A stretch of 5,411 nucleotides of DNA from an uncultured Phascolarctobacterium sp. Its GTDB lineage: Bacteria; Bacillota; Negativicutes; Acidaminococcales; Acidaminococcaceae. The DNA lies in contig CAMFET010000072.1 in NCBI GenBank assembly GCA_945949475.1, positions 1 through 5,411 of the forward strand, read 5' to 3'. The notes below the pieces were generated by a model, which saw nothing but the letters and a program-made list of their open reading frames with translations, was not told the origin of the DNA and searched no databases. A program made the position numbers and the translations under genes. Shown here in pieces: positions 1 through 5,411 of the stretch. The first letter of the stretch is position 1; the number at the start of each line of letters is the position of its first letter.

Positions 1-2
1 GC

Positions 3-152
3 CTTTACACCAAATTTGGCATCGTCATGACCGTAAAAAAAGTAACCTTCTCCTATTTTTTCCTCGTCATCGTGTCACTCATAGCCAGCGTGCTGCTAAC
101 AAAAATTTTCAAGCACTCTCCCCTTCTCAGTAGAATATTTACAGGGAAGTAA
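3..152 (+). CDS. C-terminal end of a membrane protein (partial)
   Basis: An open frame enters from the left edge and ends at TAA (150-152), giving 49 residues that begin LYTKFGIVMTVKKV. Its middle is a hydrophobic stretch (YFFLVIVSLIASVLL) long enough for one membrane helix, followed by a short tail rich in basic residues (TKIFKHSPLLSRIFTGK). This pattern fits the last membrane helix and cytoplasmic tail of a permease or other polytopic inner-membrane protein. The rest of the gene lies outside the window, so the family cannot be named. Codon content is ordinary and no ribosome binding site precedes any internal ATG, so it is more likely the end of a longer gene than a complete small protein. 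No hairpin follows the stop directly; the first terminator on this strand is at 253-285. Confidence 0.6.
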   Translation, partial: LYTKFGIVMTVKKVTFSYFFLVIVSLIASVLLTKIFKHSPLLSRIFTGK

Positions 153-173
153 CATTTTTAGCAGCTTGCTTCG

Positions 174-202
174 TTGACATTATTTATCGTTAGTGTTAAA
201 AT
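174..202 (+). promoter_or_regulatory. Near-consensus sigma-A type promoter
   Basis: A perfect -35 box TTGACA (174-179) is followed after exactly 17 bp by TAAAAT (197-202), which matches TATAAT at 5 of 6 positions. Transcription would start near 209. No protein gene with a ribosome binding site follows; the next signal is the terminator at 253-285. The promoter therefore seems to drive a short RNA of about 75 nt, or a longer one reading into the 298-478 structure. It lies 22 bases after the stop of the upstream membrane-protein gene. Confidence 0.6.
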
Positions 203-208
203 GTATTT

Positions 209-285
209 ACAACAAATGCGAAGATTATCTAGCACATCTTCACACACAGCAAAAACCCGGGGCGGCCTCCCCGGGTTTATTTTTT
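209..285 (+). ncRNA. Candidate small RNA (promoter to terminator, about 75 nt)
   Basis: The span from the predicted start after the 174-202 promoter to the T-tract of the 253-285 terminator forms a compact unit with no supported reading frame. It would fold into two hairpins. The first pairs GAAGAT (220-225) with ATCTTC (236-241) around a 10-nt loop and is extended by TG/CA (217-218 with 243-244) across one mismatch. The second is the terminator stem. A promoter, 5' hairpin, A/C-rich linker and terminator hairpin is the usual build of a bacterial trans-acting small RNA. I do not recognise a named family. It could instead be a leader transcript or an untranslated remnant; expression data would decide. 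Confidence 0.35.
253..285 (+). terminator. Strong intrinsic terminator
   Basis: AAACCCGGGG (253-262) pairs perfectly with CCCCGGGTTT (269-278) around the 6-nt loop CGGCCT. It is followed by A and six T (280-285). This is a textbook rho-independent terminator on the + strand. It would end transcripts from the upstream membrane-protein gene, from the 174-202 promoter, or both. Confidence 0.9.
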
Positions 286-297
286 GTACTGAAGTAA

Positions 298-478
298 GTA
301 AATATAATAATCATGGAACGAATAAGAATTTTAGCAAATGAGTGGCTTGGTACAATGGCCTCAAGGGTTCGAAAACGTATATTATTCTGCGAGACAAATA
401 GTACCCCGCAGAGGCCAATTGAACCCCACGAAATTTGCGTTAAGAAATTCTTCTGACTGGAATGATTATTATATTTAC
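298..478. repeat. Long imperfect inverted repeat with perfect 17-bp arms
   Basis: GTAAATATAATAATCAT (298-314) is the exact reverse complement of 462-478. Moving inward, a symmetric 9/9 mismatch is followed by AAGAATTT (324-331) with AAATTCTT (445-452) and GCAAAT (334-339) with ATTTGC (433-438). Then come GTGG (342-345) with CCAC (426-429), GGT (349-351) with ACC (423-425), CAAT (353-356) with ATTG (418-421), and GGCCTC (357-362) with GAGGCC (411-416). About 48 base pairs can form between the two sides, plus a small apical hairpin. The arms are AT-rich, while the inner part is mixed in base content. The pairing is directly visible. Whether it acts as RNA, as a DNA palindrome or as a MITE/ERIC-like mobile repeat cannot be told from one copy. 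I see no obvious target-site duplication next to the arms. Confidence 0.85.
298..478 (+). ncRNA. Candidate structured RNA, 6S-like rod
   Basis: If transcribed on the + strand, the inverted repeat folds into a rod of about 180 nt: a 17-bp closing stem, a symmetric 9/9 bubble (315-323 and 453-461), then a long arm broken by small bulges. The arm ends in an apical region of about 48 nt (363-410) holding a small hairpin TGCG/CGCA (388-391 with 407-410). GGGT (365-368) could also pair with ACCC (403-406) in that hairpin's loop. Size, closing stem and central bubble resemble 6S RNA, the regulator that mimics an open promoter and binds RNA polymerase. I cannot match primary-sequence signatures of 6S, so the family is inference. 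The ends are uncertain: the only perfect -10 nearby (303-308) lies inside the left arm and would start RNA at about 315, excluding that arm. A terminator follows at 503-537. An extra 8-bp pairing, 280-287 with 489-496, is possible but may only reflect two terminator T-tracts. Confidence 0.4.
303..308 (+). promoter_or_regulatory. Perfect -10 box inside the inverted-repeat arm
   Basis: TATAAT at 303-308 is an exact -10 match, but 17 bp upstream there is only a T-run (280-285), so the -35 is poor. A start near 315 would give an RNA of about 220 nt ending at the 503-537 terminator. Because the arm is repeated in inverse, the same TATAAT occurs on the - strand at 468-473, again with a T-run 17 bp upstream (491-496 read on the - strand). 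Both face inward. In AT-rich DNA this may be chance. Confidence 0.3.
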
Positions 479-502
479 GACGAAAGCAACAAAAAAATAC
501 TA

Positions 503-537
503 GAGCTCACCGCGACCTTTCGCAGTGAGCTCTTTTC
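503..537. terminator. Intrinsic terminator, probably bidirectional
   Basis: GAGCTCAC (503-510) pairs with GTGAGCTC (525-532). Beyond one C/A mismatch, GCGA (512-515) pairs with TCGC (520-523) around a CCTT loop. On the + strand it is followed by TTTTCTTAT (533-541), and on the - strand by TAGTA and a run of seven T (491-497). It lies about 35 bases past the pgi stop, so it very probably ends pgi. It can also end any + strand RNA coming from 298-478. Confidence 0.85.
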
Positions 538-566
538 TTATGCACAAATATTTAATTAAATGCCCC

Positions 567-2000
567 TTACAGCTTCTCCTTCATGAAGCGCTTATAAACC
601 TCCACACCGGGCTGATCAAAAGCATCAACATCCGCAAGCTCGCCCTCATAAGCCACACTCAGCATCAAGAAATACATCAGCTGGCCTAACATATACTCAT
701 TCAAACGCGGCAAGGTAAAACGAGCATTATAACGATTATCACTAGTCAAAGCTGCCTCATTGGCATCTAAGGCTATTTTCAAGGCCTTATTCATATCAAG
801 ACCATCAAACTTAGCAAAATACGGCACATCAGCAAAGGGATTATGCACAACAGCCTGCTCCTCAGGATCAGCAACCTCCAGGAACTGCACAACTTTATTT
901 AATCTACCCTCTTGATGCTGCTGAGTTTGGGCATGCATATCCGTGGTACCTACCGCCACAATCGGTGTCCTACCGTAGTTTACCACCTGACCATTGCGAT
1001 CCTTACGTTTACCCAAGGACTCTGCCAATAGCTGCACATACCATTCACTTAAAGATTTTAAATGCATACTATAGGGCATAAAGACCTCAATATCGCGGCC
1101 CTTTTGATAAGCTAAAAACTTTAGCAGCGCATTAAGCAGCGCCGGATTTTCTGCTAAGGCAACACCTTGGCAATACTCATCCATCTCGCGCGCACCGCGC
1201 AAAAACTCCTCAATATCACCGCCCAAGGCAGCCATGGTCACTAGGCCGGGGTCCGTCATCACACAGAAGCGCCCACCAATACCCTCTTTTATATCAAACT
1301 GCCACCAGCCATACTTACGAGCCAGCTGCAGCAGCGGAGCCTTATCCTCCTCAGCCTGCAAATCAGTTACAACTGTGCATTCCAGCTTAATATTTAAGCC
1401 CTTGCTCAGTGTATCATAAAAATATGTAAAAGCAGAAATAGTTTCCAAGGTTGTACCCGATTTAGAAATGGGCACCAGCATTACCTTCAGCTCACGACCA
1501 TTGCTCAAATGCAAATAAGCCAAACGCTGCACCTCATAAACTAAACCATTGCAGTCCACCGGGTCCAAATTATTGCCCGAAAAATAGATGCGCGGCTGGT
1601 CATGGCGCAGTTTAGCATTAGTATTCCAATGACAGCCACCAAAGGCATCAAAAAGCACCTTATTGCCCAAATATGAGCCACCAACACCCAAAAAAACTAC
1701 TACATCCATCTGCTTCAGGTATTCACCATATTCCTTTAGCTTTGCAATGGAAGCAGCTGTATTAGGATTTCCCTCAGCAATATAGGGCATACGCGGAAAA
1801 TAAACATGCTCCGGCTGCCCATCCTTAGACAAATGCGCTTTGGAATGACCTGTTGCACGCAAACCAGCTACCGCAGCATCAGCTTCAGCCCCAATGCTCT
1901 CCAACGCTTGGACAATCTCTTGGTCTGCCAGTCTATTTTCGCCAAACATATTAGTAAAATCCAATACCAAGCCACTGGGCAAGGTTATTTTGTACTTCAC
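567..2000 (-). CDS. pgi: Glucose-6-phosphate isomerase
   Basis: This is the cytoplasmic enzyme that interconverts glucose 6-phosphate and fructose 6-phosphate in glycolysis and gluconeogenesis. The 477-residue protein carries the family's motifs in order: GVGGSYLG (105-112) and SKSGTTLET (179-187), which form the sugar-phosphate isomerase folds and phosphate site; GGRF (242-245) with the expected active-site Arg244; ESLGK (327-331) with the likely general base Glu327; TTDMHAQ (352-358) with His356 for ring opening; and QPGVEVYK (463-470) with the C-terminal catalytic Lys470. All key residues are present. The length fits the short Firmicutes type (about 450) rather than the 550-residue enterobacterial type. 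The start is GTG (1998-2000): an in-frame TAA lies directly upstream, and AGGAG (2011-2015) sits 10 bases away, so no longer start is possible. The gene has its own promoter (2066-2094) and a terminator at 503-532, suggesting a single-gene unit. Confidence 0.97.
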   Translation of the reverse strand: MKYKITLPSGLVLDFTNMFGENRLADQEIVQALESIGAEADAAVAGLRATGHSKAHLSKDGQPEHVYFPRMPYIAEGNPNTAASIAKLKEYGEYLKQMDVVVFLGVGGSYLGNKVLFDAFGGCHWNTNAKLRHDQPRIYFSGNNLDPVDCNGLVYEVQRLAYLHLSNGRELKVMLVPISKSGTTLETISAFTYFYDTLSKGLNIKLECTVVTDLQAEEDKAPLLQLARKYGWWQFDIKEGIGGRFCVMTDPGLVTMAALGGDIEEFLRGAREMDEYCQGVALAENPALLNALLKFLAYQKGRDIEVFMPYSMHLKSLSEWYVQLLAESLGKRKDRNGQVVNYGRTPIVAVGTTDMHAQTQQHQEGRLNKVVQFLEVADPEEQAVVHNPFADVPYFAKFDGLDMNKALKIALDANEAALTSDNRYNARFTLPRLNEYMLGQLMYFLMLSVAYEGELADVDAFDQPGVEVYKRFMKEKL

Positions 2001-2065
2001 TTAGCACTCACTCCTAAATCCCGAATCTTGTAGCGCGCTTCTATAGCGTACTCTAGTTACGAATT

Positions 2066-2094
2066 ATTATAGCATATTTTGATTAATATAGCAA
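2066..2094 (-). promoter_or_regulatory. pgi promoter
   Basis: Read on the - strand, TTGCTA (2089-2094, 4 of 6 matches to the -35 consensus) is followed after 17 bp by a perfect TATAAT (2066-2071). The -10 is preceded by TGC, making it an extended -10. Transcription should start near 2059, giving a leader of about 58 nt before the GTG start of pgi. I see only small hairpins in that leader and no recognisable riboswitch. Confidence 0.65.
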
Positions 2095-2160
2095 ATACTG
2101 ATATGATCAATAAGTCTTAATATAGGCATGCCATGCTAGAATACACTCTTTTTTCCTGCT

Positions 2161-3420
2161 TTATTGTCCTTTTTTGGGACCTTGGCGGCGATTGCTACCA
2201 GTTTTAGGAGCCTTGCGCTTATTTGCAACAGCATTGCGGCCACGCTTAGGGGCAGCAGGCTTTTTCTTGCTTGGAGCTGCACTACTTACACGGCGAGCCA
2301 CAGTCTCACCCTCAAGGTTTTGTCGCTCCATCAAAACGCCCAGCTTCGTCTCAATATTGCGCAGCCATTTTACTTCCTCAGGAGTATATAAGGTTATGGC
2401 CACGCCATCGTTGCCAGCGCGACCTGTGCGGCCGATGCGATGCACATACCAATCCACATCATGAGGAATGTCATAGTTAATAACGTGGGTTACCCCCTCC
2501 ACATCAAGACCACGGGCAGCTAAATCACTAGCTACCAAAACTTGGATTTTGGCATCGCGAAAAGCTTTCATCACAGTTTTGCGCTTGGCAGGCGACATTT
2601 CACCATGCAGCACATCCACATTAAAGCCCTGCATCCCCAGCCAGTCTCCCAGCTCCTTAGTGCGCTCCTTGCTCATGCAAAACACAATAGCCAAATAAGG
2701 ATTCAAACGTTCAATCAGCGCCGCTACAGCTCTATTCTTATACTCATCCGTGGTCTTGAGGCAAATTTGCTTGATTTTATCCACAGTAGCTTTATCCGGT
2801 TCAATGTCGATCAAAGCACAATTTTTAGTCAGCTTGCGACCCAGCTTGCGCACCTCTTCGTTTAAGGTTGCACTGCACAGCATGGTTTGATGGTCTGCCG
2901 CAGTCATAGCAATTAAATCAAAGGCTTCATCCATAAAGCCCTGCTGCAGCATTTCGTCCACCTCGTCCAGCACTAAATACTTAACACCGCCCAAATCCGT
3001 ATTACCCTTTTTAATATGGTCCAATAGCCGTCCCGGGGTACCAATCAAAACATGACTGCGTCCCTCAAGCTTATATTTTTGCTCTTCAAAATCACGTCCA
3101 CCGGTCACTGCCAGCACCTTGATGGGACTTTCACCTAAAATCTTTTTTAGTTCCACAGCAATTTGCTGAGCCAGCTCACGAGTAGGAGTGATCACTAATG
3201 CCTGAGCATAGGGCTTCTCAGCATCCACCTTTTCGGCCAGCGGCACTAAAAAAGCCAAGGTTTTACCAGTACCGGTTTGCGCTCTAGCGATCACGTCACG
3301 ACCGGCAAACAAAGCCGGAATCGCCTGCTCCTGTACGGGCATGGGCCTTGTAATGCCCATTTTCTGTAATTGCTCTACCGTATGAGCACATACCTTTAGA
3401 GCAGAAAAAGCATTTTGCAT
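2161..3420 (-). CDS. DEAD-box ATP-dependent RNA helicase
   Basis: This is a 419-residue superfamily 2 helicase that unwinds short RNA duplexes using ATP, acting typically in ribosome assembly or RNA decay. The two RecA-like domains show the motif series: Q-motif region with PMPVQEQAIP (26-35), Walker A AQTGTGKT (47-54), PTRELAQQ (79-86), GG (107-108), TPGR (128-131), motif II DEVD (152-155), SAT (183-185), VFCMSK (246-251), ASDLAARGLDV (297-307) and HRIGRTGR (327-334). Motif II has Val in place of the usual Ala; the catalytic Asp-Glu pair is kept, so ATPase activity is expected. The C-terminal 40 residues are rich in Lys, Arg and Pro, an unstructured RNA-binding tail as in CshA/RhlE-type proteins; the exact subgroup is not clear. 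The ATG start is supported by AAGGAGG (3428-3434) 7 bases upstream. No clear terminator lies between its stop and pgi, so some readthrough into pgi is possible. Confidence 0.95.
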   Translation of the reverse strand: MQNAFSALKVCAHTVEQLQKMGITRPMPVQEQAIPALFAGRDVIARAQTGTGKTLAFLVPLAEKVDAEKPYAQALVITPTRELAQQIAVELKKILGESPIKVLAVTGGRDFEEQKYKLEGRSHVLIGTPGRLLDHIKKGNTDLGGVKYLVLDEVDEMLQQGFMDEAFDLIAMTAADHQTMLCSATLNEEVRKLGRKLTKNCALIDIEPDKATVDKIKQICLKTTDEYKNRAVAALIERLNPYLAIVFCMSKERTKELGDWLGMQGFNVDVLHGEMSPAKRKTVMKAFRDAKIQVLVASDLAARGLDVEGVTHVINYDIPHDVDWYVHRIGRTGRAGNDGVAITLYTPEEVKWLRNIETKLGVLMERQNLEGETVARRVSSAAPSKKKPAAPKRGRNAVANKRKAPKTGSNRRQGPKKGQ

Positions 3421-3464
3421 CTATAAACCTCCTTAAAATAATATTGATTTATTCACCTAGCTAC

Positions 3465-3497
3465 AATAAAAAAGGCTGAAGAATCATCTCCAGCCTT
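3465..3497 (-). terminator. Intrinsic terminator of the Sel1-like gene
   Basis: Read on the - strand, AAGGCTGGAGA pairs with TCTTCAGCCTT (11 bp with one G-U pair) around a TGAT loop (whole stem 3472-3497). The stem ends in a T-run that continues to TATTG (down to 3465). It sits 16 bases past the stop of the repeat-protein gene and separates it from the helicase gene. Confidence 0.9.
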
Positions 3498-3513
3498 AAG
3501 AATTACTAAAAAA

Positions 3514-4053
3514 TTAGAATTCAGCCAATTTAGCAGCAGCTTTCGGGCAGCCCTTTGCAGCAGCCAGTTCAAAATAAGTCTTAGCGCAAATCTTGTGGCC
3601 CATTGCTAAATATTGTTCGCCCAGCATGCATTGATTCTTAGCATATTGCAGGTCCTTCAGCTTAGCAGCAGCTTCAGCAGAGCCCTTTGCAGCAGCCAAT
3701 TCCAAATAGGTGGTGCCGCTAACAACGTGGCCCAAGCCCAAATCCTTTTCAGCCATCAGCAGGCAGCCAGCGATATATTGTTTTTCTTTTGCTTCAGCAG
3801 CGGCGATTTCTTCGTCAGTTACGCCAGCCTTTGCTTTGAACCAAGCAACAATAGCGTCCAAATCTTCGCCCTTATAGAGCACGCTTCTGAATTTATAATC
3901 GATAACACCAGTGGTATACAGCCATTCAATGCCCAAATCCATATCATCATAATCAACATCAAAATGAGTCAGGATTGCATCAATAACAACCTCAGCGTTG
4001 TCTTTGTCCTGAGCCAACTTAGCAATGTTACGATATTCTTCTACTAAAGCCAT
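3514..4053 (-). CDS. Small Sel1/TPR-like repeat protein, function unknown
   Basis: The product is 179 residues, acidic in its first half, with no signal peptide or membrane segment, so probably cytoplasmic. Residues 1-90 form an Asp/Glu-rich domain I do not recognise. Residues 93-135 and 140-178 are two copies of a helical repeat sharing the pattern GHxxxxxTYxELAAAKGxxxAAAKL. This resembles the Sel1-like (SLR) consensus, in which antiparallel helix pairs build a scaffold for protein-protein contacts. No catalytic motif is visible, so an adaptor role is inference. The start chosen is ATG (4051-4053), with GAGG (4063-4066) 9 bases upstream. The frame stays open to a TTG at 4093-4095, but that start is rare and would add a basic 14-residue extension without a good ribosome site. 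It has its own promoter (4125-4153) and terminator (3465-3497), so it is a single-gene unit. Confidence 0.8.
   Translation of the reverse strand: MALVEEYRNIAKLAQDKDNAEVVIDAILTHFDVDYDDMDLGIEWLYTTGVIDYKFRSVLYKGEDLDAIVAWFKAKAGVTDEEIAAAEAKEKQYIAGCLLMAEKDLGLGHVVSGTTYLELAAAKGSAEAAAKLKDLQYAKNQCMLGEQYLAMGHKICAKTYFELAAAKGCPKAAAKLAEF
3549..3702 (-). repeat. Intragenic direct repeat in the Sel1-like gene
   Basis: A 22-bp block at 3549-3570 recurs at 3681-3702 with a single mismatch, offset by 132 bp (44 codons). It encodes the ELAAAKG core of both protein repeats. Near-identity at the DNA level suggests a fairly recent duplication or gene conversion of one repeat unit. Confidence 0.75.
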
Positions 4054-4124
4054 CTTTAACAACCTCACTTTTCTTTTGCTTTGTAAAGCGCACAAAATTC
4101 TGGCTTACACCAGTTTCCAGTATA

Positions 4125-4153
4125 ATAATAACACTATTGACGAGATTTATCAA
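4125..4153 (-). promoter_or_regulatory. Promoter of the Sel1-like gene
   Basis: On the - strand, TTGATA (4148-4153) and TATTAT (4125-4130) are separated by 17 bp; each matches consensus at 5 of 6 positions. Transcription would start near 4118, giving a leader of about 65 nt. The leader has a small CTGG/CCAG hairpin (4100-4113) of unclear meaning. Confidence 0.65.
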
Positions 4154-4215
4154 CTATATTAACTTGATTAACCCAAATCTTCTGCTATTTTATGTTAGTA
4201 AAGCCAATAATTTAC

Positions 4216-4244
4216 AAAAGTAAGGACCGGCTTGCCACCGGTCC
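4216..4244 (-). terminator. Probable terminator of the aminopeptidase gene
   Basis: GGACCGG (4224-4230) pairs perfectly with CCGGTCC (4238-4244) around a 7-nt loop. On the - strand the stem is followed by TTACTTTTG, an interrupted T-tract, 20 bases past the aminopeptidase stop. On the + strand a T-run also follows (4251-4254 region) but is displaced, so weak two-way action is possible. Confidence 0.7.
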
Positions 4245-4263
4245 ATCACTTTTTATATATACA

Positions 4264-5411
4264 TTATTTATCACTAGCCAAGAAAGCCGCAAAAGCTTTA
4301 TAAGTGTAATAAACATCCAGCTTACTGGTCAGCTCAAAGGGAGAATGCATGCAAAGCACGGGCACACCCAAATCCACTACATCCACATCCATAGCAGCCA
4401 CATACAAAGCAACTGTGCCGCCGCCACCTTCATCAACAGCTCCCAGCTCGCCAATTTGCCAATATACCTTGGCCTCATCCATAATGCTAATAATCTTAGC
4501 CATGGTTTCAGCACTGGCATCATTGGAACCGGATTTGCCACGAGCACCAGTATATTTGGTTAGGCAGGGTCCCTTATTAACAAAGCAGCTGTTGCGCTCT
4601 TCATAAACGCTGGCAAAGGTAGGATCATAGGCGCCATTTACGTCAGAGGATAATGCTGTGGTATTGCGCAATAAAGTACGAATATTGGCACCCTCCAGGC
4701 TTGCCAAGTCCTCCAAATAATGCAGCACAAAATCAGAGCTCAAGCCCGTGTTTCCGTAGGAGCCAATTTCTTCCTTATCAGCCAAAATAGTAACAGTGGT
4801 ATAGTAAGGAGCCTTAGTATCGATTTCGGCAGTCAAAGCAGTGTATGCACACACCTTATCATCCTGACCATAAGCACCAATTAGGCTACGATCCAAGCCA
4901 ATATCCACAGCCTTTACTGCAGGCACAAATTCGATTTCAGCACGCATAAAATCGTGCTCAGTGATGCCATACATTTCATTCAGCAAGGATAAAGCAGTCA
5001 GCTTTACAGCATTTTTAACTTCTTCCTTGTCATCATCGCTTACAAAGGGCAGGCTGCCAATAACAATATTTAATTCCTCACCACGAATACCATCGGCCAG
5101 CTTGCGCTCGTTTTGCTTAGCGCCCAAATGGGGCAGCAAATCGGTAACACAAAATTGTGGTTCGCCTGCTTTTTCACCAACAGAAACCTTTACAATTGTG
5201 CCATCCTTCTTCACAATTACGCCGTGCATAGCAAGCGGAGTAGTAACCCATTGATATTTGCGAATACCACCATAATAATGGGTTTTAAAATACGCAATAT
5301 CATTCTTTTCGTATACGGGATTGGGCTTTAAGTCCAAACGAGGAGAATCGATATGCGCAGCATTCAAGCGCACGCCCTTTTCCAAGGGAGCAACACCAAA
5401 GGTGGACATAG
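4264..5411 (-). CDS. M18-family metalloaminopeptidase (N-terminus cut by window edge)
   Basis: This cytoplasmic zinc aminopeptidase removes N-terminal residues from peptides, as in aminopeptidase I and aspartyl aminopeptidase. The visible 381 residues hold the metal and catalytic motifs (numbered from the first Met at 5409): AHIDSP (18-23) with ligand His19, GQDDK (181-185) with the metal-bridging Asp, DKEEIGS (211-217) with Glu213/Glu214 as base and ligand, SSDVN (254-258), a Gly-rich DEGGGGT (326-332), and MHSPFE (354-359) with ligand His355. All expected ligands are present. The first visible Met is probably not the start. M18 proteins are usually about 430-480 residues with some 80 residues before the AHxDSP motif, and here only 17 precede it. 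The frame stays open to the right edge and no ribosome site can be seen. Roughly 60-80 residues should lie outside the window. Substrate preference cannot be read from the sequence. Confidence 0.93.
   Translation of the reverse strand, partial: MSTFGVAPLEKGVRLNAAHIDSPRLDLKPNPVYEKNDIAYFKTHYYGGIRKYQWVTTPLAMHGVIVKKDGTIVKVSVGEKAGEPQFCVTDLLPHLGAKQNERKLADGIRGEELNIVIGSLPFVSDDDKEEVKNAVKLTALSLLNEMYGITEHDFMRAEIEFVPAVKAVDIGLDRSLIGAYGQDDKVCAYTALTAEIDTKAPYYTTVTILADKEEIGSYGNTGLSSDFVLHYLEDLASLEGANIRTLLRNTTALSSDVNGAYDPTFASVYEERNSCFVNKGPCLTKYTGARGKSGSNDASAETMAKIISIMDEAKVYWQIGELGAVDEGGGGTVALYVAAMDVDVVDLGVPVLCMHSPFELTSKLDVYYTYKAFAAFLASDK

Noticed and set aside
216..340. Possible leader peptide starting at ATG 216 and reading through the 253-285 terminator (attenuation)
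   Set aside because: There is no Shine-Dalgarno sequence, no run of regulatory codons, and no biosynthetic gene downstream on the + strand to be controlled.
338..559. Open frame of 73 codons on the + strand between the terminators
   Set aside because: It has no convincing ribosome binding site, runs through the inverted repeat and the whole 503-532 terminator stem, and its product looks like no protein. The sequence is better explained by RNA/DNA structure.
2123..2138. Palindrome-like TAGGCATGCCATGCTA after the helicase stop, considered as a terminator
   Set aside because: Pairing leaves almost no loop and is offset by a bulge, and no T-tract follows on the - strand.
1234..2865. Several + strand open frames opposite pgi and the helicase
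   Set aside because: They are antisense to clearly conserved coding sequences, lack ribosome binding sites and encode nothing recognisable.
3438..3466. Possible helicase promoter TTGTAG-17-TATTAT on the - strand
   Set aside because: The -35 matches at only 3 of 6 positions and overlaps the upstream terminator T-tract. The predicted start (about 3431) falls inside the ribosome binding site, so it is doubtful as drawn. The helicase promoter remains unidentified.
4054..4095. Longer TTG start for the Sel1-like protein
   Set aside because: TTG is a rare start, the added residues are basic and unlike the rest, and the internal ATG at 4053 has a well-spaced GAGG.

Overview
The window looks like chromosomal DNA of a low-to-medium GC bacterium, most likely a Bacillota (Firmicutes). 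The reasons are strong AGGAG-type ribosome binding sites, sigma-A-like promoters with 17-bp spacers, GC-hairpin/T-tract terminators, and a short (477-residue) glucose-6-phosphate isomerase. A gut-type Negativicutes or Clostridia host is my guess; no rRNA or other marker is present to settle it.

Layout. Bases 3-152 are the C-terminal end of a membrane protein read on the + strand. Bases 153-566 contain no convincing protein gene but are dense in signals. First comes a near-consensus promoter (174-202) followed about 50 bases later by a strong terminator (253-285), which together define a possible RNA of about 75 nt. Next is a 181-bp imperfect inverted repeat (298-478) with perfect 17-bp arms, able to fold into a long 6S-RNA-like rod. 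Last is a hairpin terminator (503-532) with T-tracts on both sides.

Everything from 567 to the right edge is on the - strand. In transcription order (right to left) it holds an M18-family aminopeptidase missing its N-terminus at the edge, its probable terminator, a small Sel1/TPR-like repeat protein with its own promoter and terminator, a DEAD-box RNA helicase with a basic tail and a variant DEVD box, and pgi (glucose-6-phosphate isomerase) with its own promoter. These are mostly single-gene transcription units rather than one operon. Their functions (peptide breakdown, RNA remodelling, central sugar metabolism) are housekeeping and not obviously linked.

The part most worth a second look is the convergent intergenic region 153-566, where a large structured RNA or palindromic element sits between facing terminators.
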